49,140 nt of DNA from Treponema sp. (GCA_016293005.1 JAEDFA010000005.1:1-49140); one strand, 5' to 3'. Numbered from the stretch's first letter, positions 1-8,269 are shown. Program-made: numbers and translations. Notes: generated by a model from the letters alone, not told the origin.

Positions 1-164
1 TCCTCGTACTTGAGACTTCTCCAAAGACGCTCAATTCTGATGTTGTCCAAAGCCCTCTCTTTTCCGTCCATGCTGATCTGGATGTCGTTTCTTTGCCATG
101 TGCTAACAGCCTTGTTTTTTATCGGCTGTTTACACCTTAAATCTGCTCCTTTTTCTGTGTTGTT
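1..164 (-). pseudogene. IS3-type transposase fragment, broken at 5' end and cut by window edge
   Basis: On the minus strand an open frame runs from 164 off the left edge. It reads ...WQRNDIQISMDGKERALDN and then IRIERLWRSLKYE, the hallmark C-terminal part of the IS3-family integrase (rve) catalytic domain, where 'SMDGxGRALDNxxxERLWRxxKYE' is strongly conserved. A stop codon (165-167) lies just upstream in frame and there is no start codon before the conserved block, so the 5' part of the transposase, including the first catalytic Asp, is missing here. It is probably a dead remnant, although a ribosomal frameshift from an upstream frame cannot be excluded. The plus-strand ORF over the same bases is only its antisense shadow. 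Confidence 0.75.
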
Positions 165-276
165 TTACGCACTCATTTTATTCTTTAGCCCATCCTCCCC
201 CTTAAACCAACAATCAAGCATTCTTTTAAGACAATAACACAACGCTCTCTTGTTTTCTAAAATACCTTAAAAATAA

Positions 277-332
277 AAAGACCTTCACTAAAGTGTCCAA
301 TAATTGGGTACACTTCAAAATGAAGGCCTTTT
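277..332 (-). terminator. Long hairpin terminator after oadB
   Basis: The outer arms AAAAGACCTTCA (277-288) and TGAAGGCCTTTT (321-332) pair with one G-U. Inside them AAGTGT (291-296) pairs with ACACTT (310-315), and CCAA with TTGG. Read on the minus strand, the stem ends in a T-rich run, 22 bases after the oadB stop. The inner segment, GTGTCC..GGGTACAC, looks like the ends of some IS elements, so the hairpin may also mark an insertion remnant. Confidence 0.6.
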
Positions 333-354
333 AAATTTATTTTTTTAAGAAAAT

Positions 355-1800
355 TTACTGCGCAAAAGTTGCAATAAAGACACCGGCAGCGATTGCAGTT
401 CCAATTACACCAGAAACATTCGGTCCCATTGCATGCATCAAAAGGAAGTTCATCGGGTCATATTCCTGTCCAACTTTATTTGCAACGCGGGCAGCCATTG
501 GAACGGCCGAAACACCAGCAGAACCGATTAAAGGATTTATTTTCTTTCCTTTTGGAAGGAATAAATTCATAAGTTTTGCCATCAAAAGACCTGCAGCTGT
601 TGCAACGGCAAAAGCGACAAGACCTAAAACGATAATTCCAAGCGATTTTCCGTTTATGATTTTTTCAGGAGTCATCTGACTTCCTACACCTAAAGAAAGA
701 AGAATTGAAACAATGTTCATAAGTTCATTCTGCATGGTTTTTGAAAGTCGCTCAACAACTCCACATTCTTTAACAAAATTTCCGAACGCAAGCATTCCGA
801 TTAAAGGCGCTGCTGTAGGAAGGAACAAAATCGTAATCACAAGAAGCAAAAGCGGGAAAAGAATTTTTTCTGCCTTTGAAACTGGTCGTAACTGCTGCAT
901 TCTGATTTCGCGTTCTTTTCTTGTTGTAAGAAGTTTCATAATCGGAGGCTGAATCATAGGAACTAAAGCCATATAAGAATACGCTGCAACTGCAATAACA
1001 GCCATAAGTTCTGGAGCAAGTTTTGCACTTACATAAATTGAAGTAGGACCGTCGGCTCCACCAATAATCGAAATTGCACAAGCCTGAAGAATATTGTAAT
1101 CAAAAACACCTGGAATCAAATTTAAAAGCGATACACCAAAAAGCGTAAAGAATACACCGAATTGCGCCGCTCCTCCAAGAAGTGCCATCTTAGGATTTGC
1201 AATAAGAGGACCAAAATCAGTCATTGCACCGATTCCCATAAAAATCAGCATCGGGAAAAACTCATTGCCTACACCGGCATTATAAATGATGTTAAGCATT
1301 CCGTCAGGAGCATTTCCCATTCCGGCACCAGGAATATTTACAAGAATAGTTCCAAATCCAATCGGAATTAAAAGAAGCGGTTCAAATCCTTTTGCTGCGC
1401 CAAGATAAACGATTAAAAAACCAATAGCAATCATCAAAAGATACTGCCAGCCAGGCGCTGTTTTTGCAAAAGCGTTTTCAGAAAGCATTTTTTCTGACTC
1501 TTCAGCAATAAGTTCCGATTCTTCTGCAGCAATTTCTTCTGAAGTTTTTGTATGAATCATTTTATAAATACCGGTTGTTTCCCAGATGTTCTTAAAAAAT
1601 GAACCAACTGCTATATCATGCTTTCCATTCCAGTTTTCAGTTCCCGGAATTACTTTGTTCATTCCTGATGACTGTCTGGACTCTGGAAGAAGGTCACTTT
1701 GCGCAAGCGCCTTTGAACCAAAAGAAACGACAGAACAAGCCATCATTATAACTAGCATGATTAATCCGATTTTTTTTGTATCTGTTTTAGTATTAATCAT
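355..1800 (-). CDS. oadB: Na+-translocating decarboxylase beta subunit (OadB)
   Basis: This is the integral membrane carboxybiotin decarboxylase and Na+ pump subunit of the oxaloacetate/methylmalonyl-CoA decarboxylase family. It receives carboxybiotin from OadA and couples CO2 release to Na+ export. It shows many membrane helices and the signature GGADGPTSIYVSAKLAPEL, whose Asp is the Na+-coupling residue in the family, and it ends with NVSGVIGTAIAAGVF. The start is placed at MINTKTDTKK (1800), not the longer open frame to 1917 that would run into oadA. The result is about 481 residues, longer than the usual 375-430, because of an N-terminal extension of about 100 residues. That extension has a signal-like hydrophobic segment (about 11-33) and an acidic stretch (EEIAAEESELIAEE). 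It is the last gene of the oadG-oadA-oadB operon, 22 bp after oadA. Confidence 0.95.
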   Translation of the reverse strand: MINTKTDTKKIGLIMLVIMMACSVVSFGSKALAQSDLLPESRQSSGMNKVIPGTENWNGKHDIAVGSFFKNIWETTGIYKMIHTKTSEEIAAEESELIAEESEKMLSENAFAKTAPGWQYLLMIAIGFLIVYLGAAKGFEPLLLIPIGFGTILVNIPGAGMGNAPDGMLNIIYNAGVGNEFFPMLIFMGIGAMTDFGPLIANPKMALLGGAAQFGVFFTLFGVSLLNLIPGVFDYNILQACAISIIGGADGPTSIYVSAKLAPELMAVIAVAAYSYMALVPMIQPPIMKLLTTRKEREIRMQQLRPVSKAEKILFPLLLLVITILFLPTAAPLIGMLAFGNFVKECGVVERLSKTMQNELMNIVSILLSLGVGSQMTPEKIINGKSLGIIVLGLVAFAVATAAGLLMAKLMNLFLPKGKKINPLIGSAGVSAVPMAARVANKVGQEYDPMNFLLMHAMGPNVSGVIGTAIAAGVFIATFAQ

Positions 1801-1822
1801 ATTTTTTTCCACACTACCGAAA

Positions 1823-3961
1823 TTACTGAAGTTCTGCAACAACCTGACCATTTGCAACCTGAGAACCTGCCGGAACCGTAAAATGAATTCTTCCTGAAGA
1901 ACCAGCTTTGATTTCAAGTTCCATTTTCATAGATTCAATCACAATGACAGTAGTATCGCTTGAAACAGAATCACCTTCGTTTACCGCATAACGCAAAAGA
2001 GTTCCTGCAACAGGAGAATTAACAGGTTTTCCGCCTGACGAAGCCTGAACTGGAGAAGGAGCACTCTGACTTGGAGTCTGAACGGCTTGAGTTTGAACAG
2101 GTTGAGCCTGAACAGGAGATGAAACAGTTCCACCAATTGAAGCAAGTTTCTGGCCGTTTTGAACCTGAGTTCCTTCCTGCGCAACAAATGTAACAACTCC
2201 GCTTGCAGATGCTTTTACTTCTAATTCCATTTTCATTGATTCAAGAACGATAATCGTATCGCCTATATTTACATTTGAACCATTTGAAACTGCAAACCGA
2301 AGAAGTGTTCCTGCAACTGGCGCTAAAACATCAACTCCACCTGTAACTTGAGAAGAAACCTGAGCTGTAGGTGCTGGCTTTTGAACAGGAGCGGCTTTTG
2401 GAGTTTCTTGAGCAGGCGAAGGATTTGAAACAGCAGAACCAGAAGCGTTTGCGAAAGAAACATTGTATGGAGTTCCGTTTACACTGATATTTCCTTTTCC
2501 GTCTGAAGATACATTATAACCTACACCGTTTACCGTAATTGAATAAGAACCGCCATTTGAAGATTTTGGAGCGCTTTCAACAGGTTTTGCAGCAAATGCA
2601 GTTTTTGCATCAACTGGTCCTTTTGACCTTTCTTGAAAGAATTTTGGTGCAACATTTGGGAACATTGCATAAGTTAAAACATCTTCATCAGACCCGTTAC
2701 CGCCGGCTTTTTTTGCCTCTTCAACCATTTTATCCCATTCAGGTTTAATCTCATCTGCAGGACGGCAAGTCATAACTTTTTCCATACCGTTCTGTTTTAA
2801 TGCCTGAGCAACTAATTCTGGATTTGCATCTGTAGGAAGTTTTCCGAATTTTCCTGTAATAAGATTTCTGAAATCCTGAGTCATTACTTTATAAGGTCCC
2901 ATAAGGACATTCATTACAGCCTGAGTTCCTACAATTTGAGAAGTTGGAGTTACAAGAGGAACATAACCTGCATCTTTGTGAACTTTTGGAAGTTCTGCAA
3001 GAACAGCGTCCATTTTGTCTCCTGCACCCTGCTGTTTTAACTGAGATTCAAGATTTGAAAGCATTCCGCCTGGAACCTGAGAAAGTAAAATTCTAGTATC
3101 TGCTCCAAGGAATTTAGATTCAAGAGAAGAATAATGAGTTCTCACTTCCCTGAAATATGCTGCAAGTTCAAGAAGGGCTTTTGTGTCAAGTCCAGTGTCT
3201 AAATCTGTTCCTTTAAGCATTTCAACTACGGTTTCTGTAGGCGAATGACTTGTTCCCATTGACATAGAAGAAATTGCAGTATCAAGAATATCAGCTCCGG
3301 CTTCTGCAGCTTTAAGCAAAGTTGCAACAGAAAGACCTGTTGTAGCGTGAGAATGGATTTCTACCGGTAAATCGCATTTTGCTTTTATTGCTTTTACAAG
3401 ATTATACGCATCGTAAGGTTTTAAAAGACCTGACATATCTTTAATACAAATTGAATCAGCGCCAAAATCTGCGTAAGTTTTTGCAAGTTCTGCATATTTT
3501 TCTGTTGTATGGAAAGGAGTTACAGCATAAGAAATTGCCATCTGAACATGTTTTCCAGTTTTTTTTGCCGCTTTTGTAGCGCATTCCATGTTTCTAGGAT
3601 CGTTACAGGCATCAAAAATACGAAAACAGTCAATTCCATTTTTTGCAGCAATTTCAACGAATTTTTCTACAACATCATCTGCGTAATGACGATATCCAAG
3701 AAGGTTCTGAGCCCTTAAAAGCATCATTATTTTTGAATTCGGCATTGCGGCATGAAGCTTTTTAAGTCGATCCCAAGGATCTTCATTTAAAAATCGAATG
3801 CAGGAATCATAAGTTGCTCCACCCCAGCCTTCAACAAATTTATAGCCGATTTTATCAAGCATAGAACATGCAGGAAGCATATCAGCAGTAGTCATACGAG
3901 TTGCGTGAAGCGACTGATGTGCATCACGAATTACAAGTTCTGAAATTCCAACTTTTGCCAT
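1823..3961 (-). CDS. oadA: Oxaloacetate decarboxylase/pyruvate carboxylase-type alpha subunit with two biotin domains (OadA)
   Basis: This is the cytoplasmic carboxyltransferase that moves CO2 between oxaloacetate (or pyruvate) and biotin. Residues 1 to about 460 are a TIM-barrel carboxyltransferase domain of the pyruvate carboxylase B/OadA type: VIRDAHQSLHATRM at the start and the metal-site motif HSHATTG. A short repeat-like linker follows (ITVNGVGYNV, then ISVNGTPYNV). Unusually, two biotinyl-carrier domains come in tandem. Each has the biotinylation motif ESMKME, with lysines at residues 577 (codon 2231-2233) and 679 (codon 1925-1927), separated by a Pro/Gln/Ser/Val linker. Most family members have one. 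The start has an AGAGG ribosome site. oadG lies 19 bp upstream and oadB 22 bp downstream. Confidence 0.95.
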   Translation of the reverse strand: MAKVGISELVIRDAHQSLHATRMTTADMLPACSMLDKIGYKFVEGWGGATYDSCIRFLNEDPWDRLKKLHAAMPNSKIMMLLRAQNLLGYRHYADDVVEKFVEIAAKNGIDCFRIFDACNDPRNMECATKAAKKTGKHVQMAISYAVTPFHTTEKYAELAKTYADFGADSICIKDMSGLLKPYDAYNLVKAIKAKCDLPVEIHSHATTGLSVATLLKAAEAGADILDTAISSMSMGTSHSPTETVVEMLKGTDLDTGLDTKALLELAAYFREVRTHYSSLESKFLGADTRILLSQVPGGMLSNLESQLKQQGAGDKMDAVLAELPKVHKDAGYVPLVTPTSQIVGTQAVMNVLMGPYKVMTQDFRNLITGKFGKLPTDANPELVAQALKQNGMEKVMTCRPADEIKPEWDKMVEEAKKAGGNGSDEDVLTYAMFPNVAPKFFQERSKGPVDAKTAFAAKPVESAPKSSNGGSYSITVNGVGYNVSSDGKGNISVNGTPYNVSFANASGSAVSNPSPAQETPKAAPVQKPAPTAQVSSQVTGGVDVLAPVAGTLLRFAVSNGSNVNIGDTIIVLESMKMELEVKASASGVVTFVAQEGTQVQNGQKLASIGGTVSSPVQAQPVQTQAVQTPSQSAPSPVQASSGGKPVNSPVAGTLLRYAVNEGDSVSSDTTVIVIESMKMELEIKAGSSGRIHFTVPAGSQVANGQVVAELQ

Positions 3962-3980
3962 AAACTAACCTCTTGAATTA

Positions 3981-4250
3981 TTAAATTGACTCTTTTTCAT
4001 AAACTGCAGCCGCAATAGCAGCGATAACAGCATTATTATCGGTTTTTACACTAGAAGAAACTACAGAAGGAGCAGGTTTTGCACTTTGAGTTTTTACTTC
4101 TGGCTTTGCATCTTTATCAAGTTTTAAAGCATGAATCACAGCGTGAAGCAGATTCATTCCTAAAATCATAATAATTAAAAATGCAAATACAACACACATT
4201 CCCAATAAAGTCAAAAGTCCACTTTGACTTAACATCTCAGAAATTGTCAT
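3981..4250 (-). CDS. oadG: Oxaloacetate decarboxylase gamma chain (OadG)
   Basis: An 89-residue small membrane subunit that in this family anchors OadA to OadB and binds Zn2+. There is one transmembrane helix (about residues 13-37, GLLTLLGMCVVFAFLIIMIL), then a Pro/Ala/Lys/Ser-rich linker and a short C-terminal segment (NNAVIAAIAAAVYEKES) typical of the OadG/MmdD family. The start is supported by a strong GGAGG ribosome site (4255-4259). It is the first gene of the operon; oadA begins 19 bp later. The sequence alone does not say whether the substrate is oxaloacetate, methylmalonyl-CoA or another acid. Confidence 0.88.
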   Translation of the reverse strand: MTISEMLSQSGLLTLLGMCVVFAFLIIMILGMNLLHAVIHALKLDKDAKPEVKTQSAKPAPSVVSSSVKTDNNAVIAAIAAAVYEKESI

Positions 4251-4394
4251 ATAGCCTCCGGATTTAAAAATCTTTTAGATTTTATACTGGCATCAAAAAT
4301 TAAAGGAAACTCCAGAAACTAAATTTCCAGAGTAAACTTATCGTTGCAATTATAAATAAATCATAAGAATTTTTCAATTAATTATATTCTCATA

Positions 4395-4431
4395 TTGACA
4401 TTTTTTTTAAATATGTCAAAAAGCCCCCCCC
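4395..4431. repeat. Inverted repeat and C8 homopolymer between divergent genes
   Basis: A perfect inverted repeat TTGACAT (4395-4401) / ATGTCAA (4413-4419) flanks a T8 run and is followed by eight C in a row (4424-4431). GC-poor intergenic DNA rarely has such a C tract. It lies between oadG (minus) and the membrane gene at 4515 (plus). It could be an operator or a slippage site; neither is shown. Confidence 0.6.
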
Positions 4432-4469
4432 GAAAACCCAGAGGAAATTTTATTCGCTTTTGTTTATGA

Positions 4470-4497
4470 TTGCCAATGTGAAAAAATATGATATAAT
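4470..4497 (+). promoter_or_regulatory. Promoter of the 4515 membrane gene
   Basis: TTGCCA (4470-4475), a 16-bp spacer, then TATAAT (4492-4497). The expected transcript start near 4504 leaves a leader of only about 10 nt, with the GAGG ribosome site (4506-4509) at its very 5' end. Confidence 0.6.
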
Positions 4498-4514
4498 TTC
4501 AAAACGAGGTTTTT

Positions 4515-5231
4515 ATGTCATCAATATTGTTCTATGTGTTTCTAAGTCTGACACTCTTTTATCTTGTGTTCTTTATTTTAAATTCAATTTTTTCTTTTAA
4601 AAACAACGCAAAGCTTAAAAAAATATTTCAAATCCTTCAAAGTTCTTTTCTTCTGCTTTCTTTTACAGCAATAATAATTTTTTTTCTTCCAAACTCACGG
4701 AATTTAATGCGCATTACACTTTCATTTTTAATTCTTTCGCTCACAGGTTTTTCATTTACACAAGACGGAACAAAAAATTCTTTCAAATACACTGGAAATA
4801 TTTTAATTCTTCTTTCACTTGCAGCACTTTTTAAACTTTTTTTACCTTCAATAAGGCTTACAAAAATTTCAGGAATTGCATTTTTACTTACAATAACTCT
4901 TTATGTTCTGCTTTCAGTTCTGTCACTCTTCATTATCTTCAATGTAACATCGGTAAAAAAAGAATCGGTTACGCCTCTTTTATTCTTTGACAGTGCAAAA
5001 CTTCTGTTTTCATTTGTATTAAATTTTTCTGCGCTCCTTACGCTGATTTTTGACAAAACGCTTTATTCCATTCTCTTCTTTGCAGGAACTTTTATTCTTT
5101 TAATTTCATTTCTTTTTGAAGTTGCAGAAAGGCTAAAGGATTTTTCAGCGCGTTTTTCTTTTTTCCGCACATTTCTTTTCACATTAGCCTTACCGATTTT
5201 ACTTTCCGCTTCAGTTTTTATGCTAATTTAA
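4515..5231 (+). CDS. Polytopic membrane protein of unknown function
   Basis: A 238-residue, very hydrophobic protein rich in Phe, Leu, Ile and Ser, with about seven predicted membrane helices (for example residues 2-24, 41-58, 67-80, 96-110, 117-143, 157-178 and 183-200). Short basic loops (KNNAKLKK, SFFR) lie between them. No motif was recognised. The start is ATG with GAGG just upstream and its own promoter. It stands alone, divergent from oadG and convergent with dapB (52 bp between stops). A transport or sensing role is possible, but nothing in the sequence points to one. Confidence 0.75.
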   Translation: MSSILFYVFLSLTLFYLVFFILNSIFSFKNNAKLKKIFQILQSSFLLLSFTAIIIFFLPNSRNLMRITLSFLILSLTGFSFTQDGTKNSFKYTGNILILLSLAALFKLFLPSIRLTKISGIAFLLTITLYVLLSVLSLFIIFNVTSVKKESVTPLLFFDSAKLLFSFVLNFSALLTLIFDKTLYSILFFAGTFILLISFLFEVAERLKDFSARFSFFRTFLFTLALPILLSASVFMLI

Positions 5232-5283
5232 CAAAAAAGACAAGCAAAAATTTTAATTCAAACTTTCAAAGTCACATTTAAAC

Positions 5284-6063
5284 TTAGAACAAATCGTTCA
5301 TAAAATAAAGCCGGCCTTTTGAAAGGTTTCCATTTTTTATTCCGTCAGAAAGTTTTTCAAGCGCATGAACTGCACCGTATGCAAAACCTTCCCGGCTTCT
5401 TGCCCTATGAGTGATTTCTATTGTATCTGCAGGAGAATCAAACATAACAGTGTGAGTTCCCGGAACATAACCTAAACGCGTAGAAGAAACATGAAGTTCA
5501 TTTGCCTTTGGTTTTTCGTGGAATGCATCAAAAACAAGTTTATCTTTCTTTTTTGTATTTTTTAAAATTGTTTCTGCAATCGTGATGGCAGTTCCAGACG
5601 GACTGTCTGCTTTCTGATTGTGATGAGCCTCCCAAGTTGCAATGTCGTATTCATTCCAAGGCTCCATAATCTTTACAGCTTCTTCAACAATTTTCAAAAG
5701 CATATTGACGCCGATTGAAAAATTTGATGAAGTCATTATAATTCCACCACAATCAGAAGCCGCTTTATTTATTTCATCGTATTTATCGTTCCAGCCGGTA
5801 GTTCCAACAACAATTGGAAGTGAAAGAGGAAGAAGCGCCTTGATATTCTCAATAACGCATGAAGGATGACTGAATTCGATAATTCCTTCTGCGCCACTTG
5901 ATTTTACAGCCCTTTTTAAAGATTCTGTGTCACCTGAATTAATTTTTACGCTCGCATCTTCTGAAACAACATCTACAGTGCATACAACTTCATGATTCAA
6001 CAATTCTGCACAATTTTTTATTATGTGCCCCATCTTTCCGTAACCGACTAACGCAATTTTCAT
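5284..6063 (-). CDS. dapB: 4-hydroxy-tetrahydrodipicolinate reductase (DapB)
   Basis: Catalyses the NAD(P)H-dependent second committed step toward diaminopimelate and lysine in the cytoplasm. The nucleotide-binding motif GYGKMG is at residues 7-12. The catalytic segment EAHHNQKADSPSGT is at 145-158, with the paired His and the Lys that bind substrate. GTTGWND (87-93) and the C-terminal THRARSREGFAYGAVHALE are also family signatures. The length, 259 residues, is normal. The start is ATG after GAGGAAAAAAT. It lies 57 bp downstream of lysC on the same strand, so the two are likely co-transcribed for the aspartate family pathway; spirochaetes may need lysine or another diamino acid for peptidoglycan. 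Confidence 0.95.
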   Translation of the reverse strand: MKIALVGYGKMGHIIKNCAELLNHEVVCTVDVVSEDASVKINSGDTESLKRAVKSSGAEGIIEFSHPSCVIENIKALLPLSLPIVVGTTGWNDKYDEINKAASDCGGIIMTSSNFSIGVNMLLKIVEEAVKIMEPWNEYDIATWEAHHNQKADSPSGTAITIAETILKNTKKKDKLVFDAFHEKPKANELHVSSTRLGYVPGTHTVMFDSPADTIEITHRARSREGFAYGAVHALEKLSDGIKNGNLSKGRLYFMNDLF

Positions 6064-6120
6064 ATTTTTTCCTCGTTTTTTTTCCCAGAAAACTGAAATT
6101 TATTTTTCTAAATTTTAGAT

Positions 6121-7446
6121 TTATGCAAAGAACGCCTTATGAAGAATCTGAACAGTTCTGTCTGCCTCTGAATCATCGACGATAAAACTGATGTTTACTT
6201 TTGAAGCGCCCTGACTTATCATCTGAACATTTATACCTTCATCGCTTAAAGAAGCGAAACCGGATGCAAGAATTGCAGAAGAATGTTCAACATCGCAAAT
6301 TACAGTTACAATGGCTCTTTCAGAACGAACTGTAACATCACATGCCCGTTTCAAATCTTCTACAAGACCGTCAAGTTTTTCTTTTCCACTTACTGTGCAG
6401 GAAACAGAAACTTCTGAAGTTGCAATTACATCGATTGAAATATTCCATTTTAAGAAATTATTAAAAATATGCGCTAAAAATCCACACGCACCGAGCATTC
6501 GGTTTGAAACCATATCGATGACCTGAACATGCTTTACAGAAGTAATTGCACAGACAGGAGGAACTTTTCCAGAATGTTTTTCAACGATTATAGTTCCGCT
6601 GCTTGAAATATTATAAGAATTTTTTACCCGAACTGGAGTTCCGCTTTTTCTTACAGGAACCATAGACCTAGGATGAAGAACTTGTGAACCAAACATTGCA
6701 AGTTCCTGAGCCTCTTCGTAAGTTACTTCAGGAACAGTTTTCGCTTCTTTTACAATTCTTGGGTCTGTAGTTAAAATTCCGTCTACATCTTTCCATGTTT
6801 GAACTTCTTCAGCTTTTAAGGCAGCACCAATCATTGTTGCAGTCAAATCTGAACCACCGCGTCCTAAAGTTGTGATAATTCCTTTTTTATCTTTTGCGAT
6901 AAAACCTGTAACAATTGGAATTGCGTTATCTTCGCCATTTTTATATGAATCAAGATGAATTGGAATATTGTTCCAGGTTTCTTCAAGAAGTTCTGCCTGC
7001 ATATAATTTGAATCGCTTACAAAACCGACATCCCACGCATCGTAAAATTTTGCATCAATTCCTTCACTTTTTAAATAGGCTGCCATCATTCTCACAGACA
7101 TTCTTTCACCGAAAGAAACAAGATAATCACGAGATCTTTTGCTTATTTCTTTTAACATCGAAATTCCTGTAAGGAGAGTCTTTAACTCGTCAAGAAGCGC
7201 CTTGATTGTATCGATGTTGACGCCAAGAGTTAAAGCCGTTTCTTCGTGAAGCTTTGCAACTCCTTTTACATCGACAACACCTGAAACAGCAAGGTCTGCC
7301 GCTTCAAGCAGATGATCTGTCGTATCACCCATCGCACTTAAAACTACAATTGGGCGTTTTTCTTTATATGCCTTTATAATCGAGGCAACATGTTTAATTC
7401 TTTCAGCATTTGCAACGGACGAACCGCCGAATTTCATAACTATCAT
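6121..7446 (-). CDS. lysC: Aspartate kinase (LysC)
   Basis: Phosphorylates aspartate, the entry step to lysine, threonine and methionine. The N-terminal kinase motif KFGGSSVANAERI begins at residue 5. TTLGRGGSDLTATMIGAAL, the substrate/ATP loop, is present, as are two C-terminal ACT-type regulatory segments (SIDVIATSEVSVSCTV and EGINVQMISQGASKVNISF), the usual sites of feedback inhibition. The start is taken at MIVMKFGG (7446), preceded by an AGG ribosome site; the longer open frame to 7488 crosses the leader hairpin. The product is about 441 residues, the size of a monofunctional enzyme. dapB follows. A hairpin with a T-run lies in its short leader and may attenuate expression. Confidence 0.95.
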   Translation of the reverse strand: MIVMKFGGSSVANAERIKHVASIIKAYKEKRPIVVLSAMGDTTDHLLEAADLAVSGVVDVKGVAKLHEETALTLGVNIDTIKALLDELKTLLTGISMLKEISKRSRDYLVSFGERMSVRMMAAYLKSEGIDAKFYDAWDVGFVSDSNYMQAELLEETWNNIPIHLDSYKNGEDNAIPIVTGFIAKDKKGIITTLGRGGSDLTATMIGAALKAEEVQTWKDVDGILTTDPRIVKEAKTVPEVTYEEAQELAMFGSQVLHPRSMVPVRKSGTPVRVKNSYNISSSGTIIVEKHSGKVPPVCAITSVKHVQVIDMVSNRMLGACGFLAHIFNNFLKWNISIDVIATSEVSVSCTVSGKEKLDGLVEDLKRACDVTVRSERAIVTVICDVEHSSAILASGFASLSDEGINVQMISQGASKVNISFIVDDSEADRTVQILHKAFFA

Positions 7447-7470
7447 AACAAAACCTGCAAAAAAAATATT

Positions 7471-7496
7471 GGAACAGCCGCAAAACAAACTGTTCC
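7471..7496 (-). promoter_or_regulatory. Hairpin in the lysC leader
   Basis: GGAACAG (7471-7477) and CTGTTCC (7490-7496) form a perfect 7-bp stem. On the minus strand it is followed by AATA and a run of eight T, just before the ribosome site. With the predicted transcript start near 7500, the stem is the first structure of the mRNA. It resembles a short intrinsic terminator, so attenuation is possible. Confidence 0.5.
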
Positions 7497-7506
7497 TTAA
7501 TAAGAA

Positions 7507-7535
7507 AATATATATTTTTTTCTATATTTGTACAA
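7507..7535 (-). promoter_or_regulatory. lysC promoter
   Basis: On the minus strand TTGTAC (7530-7535), a 17-bp spacer and TATATT (7507-7512). The predicted start near 7500 gives a leader of about 55 nt that contains the GGAACAG/CTGTTCC hairpin. Confidence 0.55.
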
Positions 7536-7642
7536 GTTGATTTAAAAATAAGAATAAATCTTCCGCATTATAAAATATTCCCTATCAGAATCGTCTATAA
7601 TGCTAAAAGCCTTAAAAAAAGAGTAATTTTAGACAATTTTAA

Positions 7643-8269
7643 TTATCGTGCTGCATTTACAATTCGGTATGAAACGGAAACAGGCGTATCTGGAAGAGAT
7701 TCTTCTTCTGGCTTTGCAACACTGAAAAATGCCATAAAACCTTTTTTAGCATCTGAAGCACTTTTGACATTGTCTAAAACTTTTGTTCCGTTTATGAAGA
7801 AACTGTATGTTCCGTCCTGAAAATCAACTTTGAGCGTATTAAGTGAAGAAAGTCCCTGAACAATTGCAGAAGATTTTGAAAAATACGCCGTTCCTTCCAC
7901 ACTAGAATCCACAAAATCTTTATATTTTGTTCCGTCGAAAGAATAAATTGCGTATTCACCTAAAGTATTAATTTCAAAGCGTATATAGTCTGAACAAATT
8001 CCGTCTTTTTGCGAAGAATAATCGAACACAAGCCCGAAAGTTCCAGCTTCACTTCCACTTGTCTTTTTAAACTCTACCTCGATTGAAGAAAAACGCCCCA
8101 GCTCTGGAGAAGTATAAAATTTTCCGCAATCCTGAGCGCTCATCTTTGAATTGTCGACCCAAACATTACTGAAAAGTTCTGCCTTTGGAGCAATTTTTTT
8201 TGTAGACCCGCATGAAAAAAACATAAATGCAGAAAAAAGAACCAAAACTATATTAAAACTTCGTTTCAT
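7643..8269 (-). CDS. Lipoprotein of unknown function
   Basis: About 208 residues. It starts at MKRSFNIVLV with a clear lipoprotein signal: basic end, hydrophobic core (LVLFSAFMFF) and lipobox FSCG with Cys near residue 20. The mature part (SNVWVDNSKMSAQDCGKF, then FYTSPELGRFSSIEVEFKK) looks like a beta-sandwich of the laminin-G/family-16-like kind seen in bacterial surface proteins, but no catalytic motif was recognised. The ATG has a GGAG site (8274-8277); the longer open frame upstream has none. It is followed by the lysC region on the same strand and preceded 81 bp upstream by a second lipoprotein. An envelope role is likely; its substrate is unknown. Confidence 0.75.
   Translation of the reverse strand: MKRSFNIVLVLFSAFMFFSCGSTKKIAPKAELFSNVWVDNSKMSAQDCGKFYTSPELGRFSSIEVEFKKTSGSEAGTFGLVFDYSSQKDGICSDYIRFEINTLGEYAIYSFDGTKYKDFVDSSVEGTAYFSKSSAIVQGLSSLNTLKVDFQDGTYSFFINGTKVLDNVKSASDAKKGFMAFFSVAKPEEESLPDTPVSVSYRIVNAAR

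Noticed and set aside
10..237. Plus-strand ORF of 75 residues
   Set aside because: It is antisense to the IS3-type transposase fragment and to AT-rich DNA, and has no ribosome site.
7447..7530. Lysine riboswitch before lysC
   Set aside because: The leader is about 55 nt; a lysine riboswitch needs about 170 nt and the conserved core was not seen.
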